64,000 bases of DNA, from positions 3,117,060 through 3,181,059 of the forward strand of contig NC_084805.1 of the NCBI RefSeq assembly GCF_963583255.1, in the 5' to 3' direction. The position numbers were made by a program, and so were the translations under genes. The stretch comes from Pyrus communis. Taxonomy: Eukaryota; Streptophyta; Magnoliopsida; Rosales; Rosaceae. The notes under the pieces were generated by a model, which was not told where the DNA came from, did not search any database, and worked only from the letters and a program-made list of their open reading frames with translations. Positions 13,014 to 23,985 of this stretch are shown piece after piece; the stretch's first letter is position 1; each line of letters starts with the position of its first letter.

Positions 13014-13704
13014 AAATATATATTCCAGTAAATGCCTAATCAAATTATAACTAGAATAATTTAACAGGGTAAATATTTTTAACCCCTGGTATTGTACGAA
13101 GAAGTTAATTAATTAATGATGCAAGAATATCTTTTCCATTTTTGTTCCATTCTTTGGTACTAGCCTCCTTTCACAAATTCATAGGTGTGGCAATTTGCTA
13201 TTCTTTATTTATAAATTTTTATTCTTTTTATATCGTTTAAAATAAGTTTTTGTTTAAAAAATATAAAGAAATAAAGGAAAATAAACACCTAAATCGTTTT
13301 ATTATAAAATCCTAATTAGGGAGGGATATTTTTAGAATTATGAACGATTCACCTTTTTGGCTTCAGGCTTTATGTCTATTCTATACGTATAAACTGAGAA
13401 GACAAAAAATGTGAAGCTTTTAGAATACCTAAAACGCCCCCTTTTTATTTTTTTATAGAATGCAATTTAATTATATAAAAAAAAACTGTAAAAATTCTAA
13501 ATAAATCTAGAGGGAGTAGTTACTGATATAGCTATTTTTTCAAACACATGTAAATTCATTTTTTTAACTCTATACATATAATGAAAAAGAGGAAATTTAT
13601 GGCAAGAGGCTAGTATATAGAAAACATTGTTTGAATTGTTGTAATATTACTTGTATACTTTTTTCAAGCTTTGCTATAATATGGATTTTACAGATTTCAT
13701 ATAT

Positions 13705-13855
13705 GAAGGTGTTGTTGAGAATAGAAATTCCAAGGGAGAAAGAAAGGACATTGCATGTGCTTATAAGTATTTAGGTTATTCTCCATATTGCCAATGGTTT
13801 TATGATGGAACTCTAACTTTGTTCATGGTGTCAGAGCTTGGTCCCATGCATGAAG
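13705..13855 (+). repeat. Degenerate TRIM/copia-like LTR end with PBS-like motif
   Basis: The segment GTTGTTGAGAATAGAAATTC...TTGCATGTGCTTATAAG...CCATATTGCCAATGG...GGAACTCTAACTTTGTTC is followed by TGGTGTCAGAGC, one mismatch from the initiator-Met primer-binding site TGGTATCAGAGC. Weaker relatives lie at 13945-14060, 19600-19675, 52390-52420, 54090-54230, 57150-57310 and 57395-57510, so this LTR-like repeat is scattered through both blocks. The open frames across it (13651-13863, 54060-54290) are not genes. Confidence 0.55.
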
Positions 13856-14148
13856 TGCAATAGCCACACATGCTCCACGACACCAAATTTGGGTTGTCTA
13901 GCTATGTGTTAGACTTAAAAATTTGTCACACATTTGGAAGCGTGTTAAGAGTATATATGTACCTTACATTAGGAAAAAAATCTTTTATGTGCTTGTAAGT
14001 TTGGACTACTTTTCATATTGTCAATTGATTTTATAGTGAAACTCTAACTTTATTGAGCTCATAACCGAGATTAGTTCGAATTAGTTAAGAAGTATTAGCC
14101 TCTTGAGTATAAGTTTTTTGTTTGGCCTGGAAATTAGTACCAACTGAT

Positions 14149-14527
14149 TCAATTAACTGAACCAGTTTTGAATAACGACCTGCAGCTAATCCGTGACTTG
14201 GAATGCAATATAGCATGCATATATTCTTTTACCATGAAATCACGTGCCTCTTGATGAAGATCAATTTTGACAGTTAACCTGCACTCCCGGCTTGATGGTC
14301 GAGTCCAAAAATACCTTCCCTCACACATATTACCTGCTCCATTTGCGTAATACATTATACATTAATGACATATATATCATGGTGTAGCTAAGCCACTTTT
14401 CTTTAGTAAGATAAATGTGTGTGTGTGTGTGTGTGTGTATGTGTCGGTAATGCACCATACTAAGACGACCAAGTTTTCCAATAATCAGGGTTTATATATT
14501 AGGGTTGAATATTTGCCACATGTGAAT
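14149..14527. other. Block A flank shared with copy B, with GT microsatellite
   Basis: Matches 54402-54740 plus 55725-55790 and 57365-57394 of block B. It holds a (GT)n run at about 14416-14438. No gene is seen; the 68-codon minus frame at 14149-14355 is partly shared with copy B at 54402-54647 but has no recognisable domain and is more likely non-coding. Confidence 0.5.
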
Positions 14528-15363
14528 CAGTGGTAAAGCCAGGATTTCTCGAAGGGAGGGGCGAACTTAAAAGAGTGCAAGGTTAAAGAAAAATGGCAAC
14601 AACTACATTTTTATATAGTAATATCTTCCATAATTAATCAATACAAACAAATTACAATTGTTGCCGACGAGGTTTCATGTCATGAAAATGTCACATAATA
14701 AGCTCATTATCAATAAAAGTAAATACATCTCTCTCAATGTAAACAACCATGCTATCATTCAACCATTGATCTCCCATTTTGTTACGCAATGGTGTTTTCA
14801 CAATCTTCATAGCAGAAAAAACTCTCTCCACCGAAGCGGTTGCAACCGGTAACACCAAAGCCAATGTAAGAACCTTGTACACTAACATGTAGCTTTCACA
14901 TCTCCCGGTCTTTGCTAACTCTTTTGCAAGATCACTAATTCCTCTCAATGATAAAAACTCACTATGCATCTTTATATCATGAATGTAATTGTCAAGTTGA
15001 ATTGGAAGATTCATGAGGTCCATACGATCAAAATCTTGAGAATAAAGTTGGGCTAAACGAACAATTTTTGATTTGTCAAAAGATGCAAAATTATTCACCG
15101 GGCTCAAACATGCCATACAAGGAAGCCACTTGGTGTTTACCTCAATGAAGCAATCATTCAATTCCTTTAGTTGCATATCAAGGACTTGAAAATAGAGGTC
15201 CACACGATAGTAATGGAAGTTTGTGATTTTTGAAGCTTTATGCCTTGATTTTCCTGGTACAAAATGCAAATCCTCCATGTTAGGAATGATAATATCATGC
15301 TTCTCATAAAACTTTTCTACATCATGAAAGAAGTCCTCAAAGTCATCATCTCTCAAGGATTGT

Positions 15364-16761
15364 TGTCACATCCCGGCCTGGGGCGGATCACTTCTCGGGC
15401 CCGCTCCACCACCGCAGCACGATATTCTCCGTTTTGGGCTTATCATTCCCTCACGGTTTTGTTTTTGGGAACTCACGAGCAACTTCCCAGTGGGTCACCC
15501 ATCATGGGATTGCTCTAGCCCCCTTCTTGCTTAACTTCGGAGTTCCTACGGAACCCGAAGACAGTGAGCTCCCAAAAGGCCTCGTGCTAGGTAGGGATGA
15601 GAATATACATTTAAACTCCCCTAGGCGATGTGGGATGTTACAATCCACCCCCTTTAGGGGCCTGACGTCCTCGTCGGCACACTTTTGGCCAGGGATTGGC
15701 TTTGATACCAATTGTCACATCCCGGCCCGGGGTGGATCACTTCCCGGGCCCGCTCCACCACCGTAGCACGATATTGTCTGCTTTGGGCTTACCATTCCCT
15801 CACGGTTTTGTCTTTGGGAACTCACGAGCAACTTCCCAGTGAGTCACCCATCATGGGATTGCTCTAGCCTCCTTCTCGCTTAACTTCGGAGTTTCTACGG
15901 AACCCGAAGCCAATGAGCTCCCAAAAGGCCTCGTGCTAGGTAGGGATGGGAATATACATTTAAGGATCACTCCCCTGAGCGATGTGGGATGTCACAATCC
16001 ACCCCCCTTAGGGGCCCGACGTCCTCGTCGGCACACTTCTGGCCAGGGATTGGCTCTGATACCAATAGCCTAACCCTGGCCGTGGTGTGCCGACAAGGAC
16101 GTCGGGCCCCTAAGGGGGGTGGATTGTGACATCCCACATCGCCCAGGGGAGTGATCCTTAAATGTATATTCACATCCTTACCTAGCACGAGGCCTTTTGG
16201 GAGCTCACTGACTTCGGGTTCTATAGGAACTCCGAAGTTAAGCGAGAAGGGCGCTAGAGCAATCCCATGATGGGTGACCCATTGGGAAGTTGCTCGTGAG
16301 TTCCCAAAAACAAAACCGTGAGGGAATGGTAAGCCCAAAGCGGACAATATCGTGCTACAGTGGAGTCGGGCTCAGGTTGTGGTGGGGCCCGAGCTGGGCT
16401 GTGACAATTTGGTATCAGAGCCTAACCCTGGTCGCGTGTGTGCCGACGAGGACGTCGGGCCCCTAAGGGGGGTGGATTGTGACATCCCACATCGCCCAGG
16501 GGAGTGATCCTCAAATGTATATTCTCATTCCTACCTAGCACAAGGCCTTTTGGGAGCTCACTGGCTTCGGGTTCCGTAGGAACTCCGAAGTTAAGCAAGA
16601 AGGGGGCTAGAGCACTCCCAGGTTAGGTGACCCACTGGGAAGTTGCTCGTGAGTTCCCAAAAATAAAACCGTAAGAGAATGGTAAGCCCAAAGCGGACAA
16701 TATCGTGTTACGGTGGTGGAGCGGCCCCGGGAAGTGATCCGTCCCGGGCCGTGATGTGACA
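15364..16761. mobile_element. Cassandra TRIM cluster: four LTRs in an inverted array
   Basis: LTRs are at 15364-15642 (minus), 15713-15996 (minus), 16125-16406 (plus) and 16478-16761 (plus), separated by roughly 70-bp internal domains. Each LTR runs TG...CA and contains 5S-rRNA-like sequence (AACTCCGAAGTTAAGC, ATGGGTGACCCA, GGGAAGTTGCTCGTG), the hallmark of Cassandra. Internal domains carry the initiator-Met primer site TTGGTATCAGAGCC and a polypurine tract CCCCTAAGGGGGGTGGAT. The two minus units meet the two plus units near 16064. The whole cluster has one 5-bp target duplication ATTGT (15359-15363, 16762-16766) and interrupts the hAT transposase. Open frames across it are not genes. Confidence 0.93.
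16478..16761 (+). repeat. Cassandra LTR (plus, outermost right)
   Basis: A 284-bp LTR starting TGTGACATCCCACATCGCCC and ending CGTGATGTGACA, with 5S-like boxes in the middle. It is the clearest plus-strand example; the other three differ by scattered substitutions and small indels. Confidence 0.9.
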
Positions 16762-19562
16762 ATTGTAGTCTTTACTTGCATACTTCCACCAATGTCATCG
16801 CATTCACAATATCTTGATATTTCTTTTGCAATGCTTGTCATAACTCATTAGTAATTCCCAATATAAGTCTCATCAAGAAAAGGTGAAACGCAAAATCAAA
16901 AGTGTGTATGTCTTTGAATAACCTAGTTGCTTCACTGAGATTATCTTGGTTGCAATCACTTTTAATCCATTCAACCACATCCACCACGATTTCAAACATA
17001 ACAATAATACCAACTATAGTACCATAATGTGAGTTCCACCGTGTATCACATGGACGCATGAGACTACTTTCTTGATTTAACCTTTTTCCCGTTTCAAGAT
17101 TACCAAGATCAAGAGCTTTCTGAAATTGTTCTTGTTGTTTCTCTCTAAATGCATCACGATGCTTGCATGACAATCCAATAAGATTCACCAAACTACTAGC
17201 ATTGATGAAGAAATTGGCAACATCCTCATTTTCCTTTGCCACGAATACAAGAGCTAGTTGGAGTTGGTGTGCAAAACAATGAATATAAAATGCTTGAGGG
17301 TATTTGTTCAAAATCTTTGTTTTAAGACCATTTATCACCTATCATATTACTAGCTCCATCATAGCCTTGTCCTCGTAACTTGGACATACTCAAATTTGTT
17401 GTAGCAAACAATCTCTCAATGGCCTCTTCAAGCGGGCTACTAGTTGTAGATGAGACATGTTGAACACCCAAAAACTTTTCAATTGCTTCTCCTTTTTTAT
17501 TCACATAACGCAATACCACCATCATTTGCTCTTTAGTGGAACCATCACGTGATCCATCAACCAAGAGAGAAAAAAATGTACCTTCCATATCTTTAGTGAT
17601 TGCATTAATAGTTTCAATAGCACAAGCACGAACAAGATCCTTTTGAATATCGGAAGAAGTATACTTGTGATTCTTGGGAGCATTCTCAAACACAACATTC
17701 CTAACTTTCTCATTATGATCAGCAAAAAATCGCATAAGCTATATATAATTACCCCTATTGCTCGATTTCAATGATTCATCGTGCCCACGAAAAGCCAAAC
17801 CCCGTCGCAACAACCATCTTGTGCAATCAAGTGCTTCACTCAGTAAAGTGTGATAATTAACGCGAGCTTCATCAGTTTGCTTGATCACAAATGTTTCAAT
17901 GTGTTGTTTTTTGTCATCAAGTCTTTAGCTTGTTGCATAGCTTTATTATGAAGACTTCCAACACCTCCCTCATGGACTCGAAAATTTTTGGGTCCTTTCC
18001 TCCAATTTGTAAATCCTTTTTCAGTGAAGACATCACTTCCACTACCACCTGCTTTATCAAAATCACATTTTAAAAAAGATAGCAATAACGGCAAAATGCA
18101 GCATCTTTTACAATATTATATTCCAGCCACTTAAATTTATCAAACCAACCAGTGATAAAACATCAATTGTTGCTAGCTTTCCTTGGCATAATGTGAGATT
18201 TAGGTTGACAAGGTTCATTTTGGAGGTAGTATTTACGAATTGTTTCGTGACAATTGAGTGGATAATCAAGCATTCGACGTCTCAGTCCAGGGTCTGCAGG
18301 AAGATTAGCTAATATTTCATCCAACTCAGTAACCTCACTTTGTTGTGCACTACCCGGAATACTCGAAGGAGGACTACTCGGAATATTTGAAGGTGGAGGA
18401 GGACTACCCGGAATATTTGAAGGAAGAGGAGGACTATTCGGAATATTTGGAGAAGGATTTAAGCACTGTTTCTTATAGTGTTCGTTCCATTACGTAACTG
18501 TATAACAAAAGGAAAAAAAAAAACTTAGACTCTTAATCCTAGAGTATACTACAAATTTAATTAATCAGTACCAACAATCATATGAATAATCAAGAATTTA
18601 ATTTTTATCCTAGAGTAGACTACGAATGTAATTAATCAATACCAACAGCAACAATGCATTTGAATGAGGGTTTTAGTTGGTTGAACTGGGGTTTATTATG
18701 TTAATGTAAATATGATGTAAAAGTCTTCACCATGTTCAACTTTTTTTTTTCCTTGCTAGACTATGTATGATTCAAGTTCCTATATGTGTATATAATGTAT
18801 CAATCCTCTTTTATGTACTCCAAAAAAGAAGAATATCAATAATTATAGTATTCATATGAATAATCTATAATCAATAACCATATAATGTATAACCCTATAA
18901 TCCTATATCAAGTAAACAAAATTTTGTATTCAATAATCAATTAGGGTTTGAAATAAATTAAAATTAAAATTTTACCTGGAGCTGCTGGCTTGGCGTCTCG
19001 ACTCTGGACTGGATAGTGGTTTTGGTGGCCAACCAATGGAACGGGGTGGGGGTGGGGGTGGCTGCTTTCTTGTGTTCTGGGATTTGGGACAATTTTGAAA
19101 AGTTAAATATGGGATTGGGAGGGTTTTGTAGTGTGGGGGAAAAGGGGAATAAAGGTTCGGTAGGGGATGGGATTTGTTATATGGGAAAAGGGTGAGGGTT
19201 AATTGAAACGGGGTGGGATTGGGATGGGGATGGGGACCAGTGGTCCCCCCGTTTATTTTTATTTTTTATTTGATCAGACCCAAACGACATCGTTTACCAA
19301 AAAAAAATTATTCTTTTTTTTACCAGGCCCAAAACGACGTTGTTTTGCCCTGGATTTTAAAATTAAAAAAAAAAAAAAACCCTGTGCACAGGGAGCTGCA
19401 CAGGTTTCTGGTTTTAGAACCACCACGCGGTGCTTCCCAGTTTTCAGCCGAACCAGGGGGTTCAAGCGTCGCTTCTGCCTTTGTTTTCCGGCGAACGGAG
19501 GGGCAATCGCCCCCTTCGCTCCTATGTAGCTTTGTCCTTGATGTGAATGGATATATTACTAA

Positions 19563-19736
19563 TATGAATTCCACATTACCCAAAAAAAAAAAAAAAAAAA
19601 TCTTGCATGTGCTTATAAAAAGTTACATTATTTCTCATACAGTCAAACTAATTTTATAGTGAAACGTCAACTTTCTTCAAAGAGTAGCCTAGAAGATAAT
19701 GAGTTAGAAGATTTTATGGAATCATCTAAAAGATAG
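19563..19736. repeat. Block A segment ending in a 54-bp sequence that recurs at 21466
   Basis: Bases 19683-19736 recur at 21466-21519 with two substitutions. Block B has this sequence once (about 57510-57555, diverged), so the doubling accompanied the insertion of 19737-21465. A poly-A run lies at 19583-19600. Confidence 0.85.
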
Positions 19737-19785
19737 TGGTAATTATTTCCGCTTGTCATGCGGGTATCCCCAGCAACGACGCCAA
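19733..19785 (+). repeat. tRNA-Asp-derived sequence joined to an LTR
   Basis: Reading on plus, ATAGTGGTAATTATTTCCGC then TTGTCATGCGGGT then ATCCCCAGCAACGACGCCA follow the D-arm, anticodon arm and 3' end of a plant tRNA-Asp(GUC), with six transition-like or single differences and a 12-nt gap just before the T-loop A (position 58). The last 18-19 nt are the expected primer-binding site (in reverse) of the LTR element that follows; the other roughly 33 nt lie beyond any normal PBS. It is not a tRNA gene: the 5' acceptor strand, part of the D-arm and the T-stem 5' half are missing. The tRNA comparison is from memory. Confidence 0.8.
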
Positions 19786-19790
19786 TTTCT

Positions 19791-21465
19791 TGATAGAAAT
19801 TTTTACCACCTGCAAAAGTAGAGATAAAAACACTTAAAAATACTTACAAGAGTACAATGTCGTAGTTGTAGTATAAACGGCTCAACATAGAACCTCCAAT
19901 TACTTATGAATTACCCATGCATATTTCGAAGGTTTGGCTTTCCTATTATATGTCATACTTAGAACCTCCAATATAGAACGTATATCTAACATGCAACCCG
20001 TCTGGACATTCAGATGAAATATGAACATGAAAGGCTCATTAAGTTTTATGAAAACTCTTTGAAAAACCATGCAACCCTTAAGACGTGGTGTTCATCGTAA
20101 GTGAAATTACAATTATTAACCACAAGAAGCCAGCGTCAATATCAAGGAACCTTTCGACCAAAATTGCATCAAATTACTTTTCTAAATATCCTAATGGTCG
20201 TGAATCACTAAGATACTTAGATAGTTTAAAATGGTGATTAATAATTCAAAATATGCATGCATAATATCATAACTAAATTGAAAAGAAACTACATATTCTT
20301 GCTAAGACTTGAGGCTTCGCCCTAGCAAAAGAAATTAGTTATGAACAATCATAAAACAAAATATTATCAAAAACAATGATAGAAAACACCTTGAAAATAG
20401 ACTTGATTTGTCAAAACTCTCTAAAGTAGTGTGTGTCACATCCCGGCCCGAGGCGGATCACTTTCCGGGCTCGCTCCACCACCATAGCACGATATTGTCC
20501 ACTTTGGGCCCCGACTACGCCCTCACGGTTTTGTTTTTGGAAACTCACACGAGAACTTCCCAATGGGTCACCCATCATGGGAGTGCTCTTGCGCGCTACT
20601 CGCTTAACTTAGGAGTTCCGATGAACTCCGAAACCAGTGAGCTCCCAAAAGGCCTCGTGCTACGGTGGTTCTAACAGAACATCACAAATGTAGGATCACC
20701 TCTGGGTGTGTTTAGTTAGTGTCTGTTCCTCTGGACTGCACTAGGTTTTCTGTGCTCTGAATATTGTTTATCACACTTACACTTGCACTTTAACTACATT
20801 GTTTTGTAGTTTGGTTTTTATTTATTCGTACTTTTATTATTATATTTTGCTTCCGTACTGTGCATATGGCTACGTCACCCTCACGTGACGGCCATCACGC
20901 CTTGGTTTCGGTCGGGGTGTGTCAGTGCGCCTCCTCCTCTCCCTTACAAACCCTAATGGCTATACTACTACAAAATAAAACCCTAAAAGGTCTTACAATA
21001 AAACTAGGAAACATAATAAAATAATAAAACAACAAATAAAATGTTTCCTATTTAAACTAAAATTCAGATTTTTTACGTACCAAATGAACTCTGATTTGGT
21101 CCCAAAAGGTCTCTTTTGAAAGCTAAAGGCCTCCCCTACAATATGCCATCTTGACCTCCAAAATACCCAAAATGTCTAGAAACGTCAATTTGGAAAAGCT
21201 GCACGCTGAGCTTTTATTTCATTGCCACAGTCAAAGGCTGAGTAGAAAATTTTGAAACTTTTATAAAATCATCTTGAAAGACTCGCGAACATCCTCCAAC
21301 TGGAATCGCTCCAAAACTCGTCTGTTTGATTACTTTATGCTCAAGAGGAAGTCAAGTGTTCTACATTAGAAATATAATTAAAAAAAGTATCAAAATCTCA
21401 TCAAAATAATCAATAAATTTATACTAAGATTAAGGTAAAATATATAGTAAAATATTGACTGATCA
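19791..21465 (-). mobile_element. Single LTR attached to PBS and tRNA sequence
   Basis: On the minus strand the LTR starts TGATCAGTCAATATT (21465) and ends TTTCTATCA (19791), followed by a short spacer and a tRNA-Asp PBS (TGGCGTCGTTGCTGGGG). No internal domain or second LTR follows; host sequence resumes after the tRNA-derived part. About 490 bp of it is a nested Cassandra chimera (20434-20924), so the LTR itself was about 1.2 kb. Short frames within it are not genes. Confidence 0.8.
20434..20924 (-). mobile_element. Chimeric LTR: half Cassandra, half another LTR family
   Basis: On plus, 20434-20667 is the reverse of a Cassandra LTR 3' half including 5S-like boxes; 20668-20924 is the reverse of a different LTR start (TGACACACCCCGACC...) that also appears at 63680-64000. 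The unit runs TG...CA and is flanked by GTGTG (20429-20433) and GTGCG (20925-20929), a 4/5 target duplication, so the chimera moved as one piece. Confidence 0.75.
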
Positions 21466-22131
21466 AGTAGCCTAGAAGATAATGAGTTAGAATATTTTAT
21501 GGAATCGTCTAAAAGATAGAAATCGGTACCCTTTGTGTAAAAAGTTTAAAAGGGTACATAATAAAATTATTAAAGGGCATCATAACCCATCATCACTATT
21601 CACTTTTTAGGCTCTATATATACCTTCACATTGGATGGTGTCACAACCAAGGACGGAGTCACATATATTTTTGAACAGAGGCATCATAAAACAACAAAGT
21701 AATTTAAAAAGTTCAACGCAATATATATACTAAACGAACTTATATGTTAATTCATAATGTTTAACGTGCAATATATTACAATTTTTCGTCCATTTGCTTA
21801 ATGTTTTGAGAACAGTCCAGTGTTATTAATTATACAAAGACTTCATCACAATACATATATTTTGAGTTACATCTTGATAATGTTACATGCAATGGGAAGG
21901 TTATAGTCAATATAACATGTCATTATATTGTTATTACTATAATAAAGTTAGTGTTTAAGTGTGAATATCATATTACACTTTTTGTTATGTGTAGAAATAA
22001 TTACATTAATTACACAATCATCCTTCAAATGAGAAGATGCCAGTACATTTTTCTTTAAGGGGTACTGTGGACTGATCCCAAATTAATCCTCATAATTTCC
22101 AAACCACTTCGCAAAATGGTAAATAAAATAA

Positions 22132-22288
22132 AAGGAATTTTAACGAAAAACTCCTGGTACTGTTTATTTTAACAAAAAAATCCACATTTTTACATTAAAA
22201 AGTCAATCCTGGTTCTATTCATGTTACTCTTTATTTTGTCCTTATCGTTAAAACTCAAAGTTTTCAAACATTTTCATTAATTTTCCTT
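22132..22288. mobile_element. MITE, inverted relative of 9321-9474
   Basis: AAGGAATTTTAACGAAAA...CTCAAAGTTTTCAAACATTTTCATTAATTTTCCTT is the reverse of the intronic MITE at 9321. Block B lacks it (the flanks join near 59964), so it inserted after duplication. Confidence 0.78.
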
Positions 22289-22629
22289 AAAATAAACAAA
22301 ATAAGTTACAGGAGTATGTATCTAGCCATTCCCCTTGAAAAATTGGGACATGAAAAATATTGCATTGAAATATTCCATGCTCTTAAGGCTGTAGCGACCA
22401 CTGCTTGGCTATTTTTCTGGTCCCATTGCAATATTCGGAGTGTGCCAATGGAGTGCACGCATTGTTCAATATTTCTTAGACTCTTAATTAGTATGTTTTC
22501 ATGTTGACTCTGCTGGTGCTGGGGAGTCCGTGACTCATCTTTTGACACATCATTGCTTTTCATACAAATAAAGATCGAAATTTGATTTGTTTCTCTCAGA
22601 GCCCGCCTTGACAAATCTGCCCCGAACTG

Positions 22630-22945
22630 AACTATTAGGGGATTTTGTTATGCAATTACAAGGAAGCGTGTGGACAAACGCAGACTGCTTCCTTGTTAGT
22701 TGAAGCCAGAGTTTGTGATCCAAGTAAATTAATTGCCTTAATAACAGATTTTGATTCTGAAGTGAGGTAATCTGCCCAGAATTGAACAGTATTTAGGGAT
22801 TTTGTTATGCAATCACAAGAAAGCGTGTGGACCATTGAGGTTTGACAAACGCGCGCAGATTGCTTCCTTGCTTAGTTGAAGAATAGTGTTGTCATCCAAG
22901 TAAATTAATTGCCTTAACAACAGATTTTGATTCTGATGTGAGATG
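22630..22945. repeat. Two direct copies of a roughly 160-bp unit
   Basis: GGGATTTTGTTATGCAAT...TTGCTTCCTTG...AATTAATTGCCTTAA...CAGATTTTGATTCTGA occurs at about 22634 and again at about 22790 with moderate divergence. The matching part of block B has its own, separate duplication (452-bp period, 60478 onward). No gene seen. Confidence 0.75.
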
Positions 22946-23240
22946 AATCTCATCATTGGTAGCCTGCCTAAAACTCTTTCCCTCACTCCTTAACTTTTAC
23001 TCTCTCTGGTTTCTAATAGAGAAAGACAGTTGGAATCAACTATATATGGGACAGATCAAACGCATTAGTTATTATCACAATTAATACTTATTCTTTTATG
23101 CCGACATAATTTGGTATGTATTCACTCTAGGTACCAATACAAAACTTTACCTCAAAATATCTAGTTGCAATGTAAAAAGATATTTCACCAAGTAGATTTA
23201 CTGTTATAGACCCATTTTCTAAAGGGAACTCTATTTTTAT

Positions 23241-23985
23241 GAAAAAATAGAGATTAGTTGTGGAGTTCATTTTTGCATTGAGTTTTAACTATCCAAATCG
23301 TCTTTTTTTTAAGTTTACATTCCTAAATCATACTTGTAAAAAATCAATTCAATTCGAAACAACTTACTCATTAGATTGTCAAGATGAAATTTCAATATTT
23401 TTAGAACACAGTGGACAAAAATTTATTTGAGCTTAATTAAATGCCTCAAATATTTTTTAATAAAATAAAATTTACTTATTTTTGTTAGCGGAAAAAGGTG
23501 TGGTTGGGAAAGATTTTAATAAAATAAAAATAAATAAAATATTTCATTATAAAATTTAACAAAAAAAAATTAATATAAGAATATTAAACCCATATTTAAT
23601 TAATTAATATCAGAGTCCATACAATTTTATTGAAAATAAAAAACGTAATTGTTTCTGTTGACAAAAAGTTTTACTCGGCCAATGGCTTTACTTGTTCCAC
23701 GAAATATCTTATTTTCAGAATTTATATAGAGTCACTCTCACTAGTCTCTCCTATTCTGAAATTCATCGGGCGAATGGTTCAGAGCTCCTTGATGACTTGC
23801 ATAAGTATTGTAATGGGTGTGGAGCTCGACCATCTGTTGTTTGAATGTTATAGTCTACAACCTATTAACGTAATTCACCGTAACCGGTTCTTCAATGTTG
23901 ATATTGAAATTGATCCAAAATACACAAGAAATAAGTGTTAGTTATAAGGATACAAGAATCTAGCAATGAAATACAATAACTAAAA
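23241..23985. other. AT-rich stretch without recognisable gene
   Basis: A 103-codon plus frame at 23630-23941 has no motif I recognise. The part near 23220-23480 resembles the MITE ends seen at 54743 onward (AAAATAGAGATTAGTTGTGGAG), much diverged. Confidence 0.45.

Larger units (their letters stand above)
14691..18500 (-). pseudogene. hAT transposase (TTF zinc finger, DUF4371, hATC), broken
   Basis: Read from high to low coordinates: a Pro/Ser-rich N-terminus with repeated NIPGSPP-like units (about 18480-18350), a TTF-type zinc-finger region around KGFTNWRKG (17885-18094), DUF4371 with LLVDGSRDGSTKEQ and RGQGYDGASNM (17322-17735), a segment with YIHCFAHQLQLAL and CDTRWNSHYG (16838-17338), then the hATC dimerisation domain with LPVATASVERVFSAMK, ending at 14691. 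Disruptions are stops near 17747 and 16772, a frameshift near 17335, damage in the TTF region and the 1.4-kb Cassandra insertion at 15364-16761. It cannot make a full transposase. The family is the zinc finger MYM-type 1-like group common in plants. Confidence 0.92.
14528..19540 (-). mobile_element. hAT transposon with 8-bp target duplication
   Basis: The element is flanked by a perfect 8-bp direct repeat ATGTGAAT (14520-14527 and 19541-19548). Its inverted ends begin CAGTGGTAAAGCCAGGATT on the left and, in reverse, CAAGGACAAAGCTACATAGG on the right, both leading into a GAAGGG(A)GGGGCG stretch. It carries a minus-strand ZMYM1-like transposase. Block B keeps the empty site with one ATGTGAAT (57387-57394), so insertion came after the block duplication. 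The right 500 bp (about 19000-19540) are G/C-rich 5' leader sequence without a gene. Confidence 0.93.
4448..23240. repeat. Segmental duplication, copy A
   Basis: This block matches 45165-61310 in the same orientation. The match begins about 540 bp past the laccase stop codon, runs through all seven laccase exons and their introns and promoter, continues through 13640-14520, then (after two later insertions) 19541-19736 and 21466-23240. Examples of matching pairs are 4500/45218, 12350/50985, 14160/54470, 14500/57370, 21590/57620 and 22320/59995. Differences are mainly transposon insertions private to one copy. Boundaries are approximate because they were judged by eye. Confidence 0.88.

Noticed and set aside
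13651..13863. 70-codon frame with a relative at 54060-54290 (MD-x-T-x-F-x-YEGVVE start)
   Set aside because: The shared part is an LTR-like repeat present many times and the frames diverge soon after; conservation is at DNA level.
15434..16347. Open frames of 110-126 codons on both strands (15434-15766, 15967-16347, also 20408-20674)
   Set aside because: They lie wholly in Cassandra LTR and internal sequence and repeat with each LTR; not genes.
15364..16761. Possible 5S rRNA genes
   Set aside because: The 5S-like boxes are embedded in TG...CA LTRs with primer site and polypurine tract, the known arrangement of Cassandra, and the sequences diverge from a full 5S gene.
19203..19659. Overlapping frames of 87-148 codons
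   Set aside because: They span the hAT 5' leader and right inverted end, poly-A/T runs and host DNA; no domain.
19733..19785. Possible tRNA-Asp gene
   Set aside because: Lacks the 5' acceptor strand, part of the D-arm and half of the T-arm and is fused to an LTR; a retroelement by-product is more likely.
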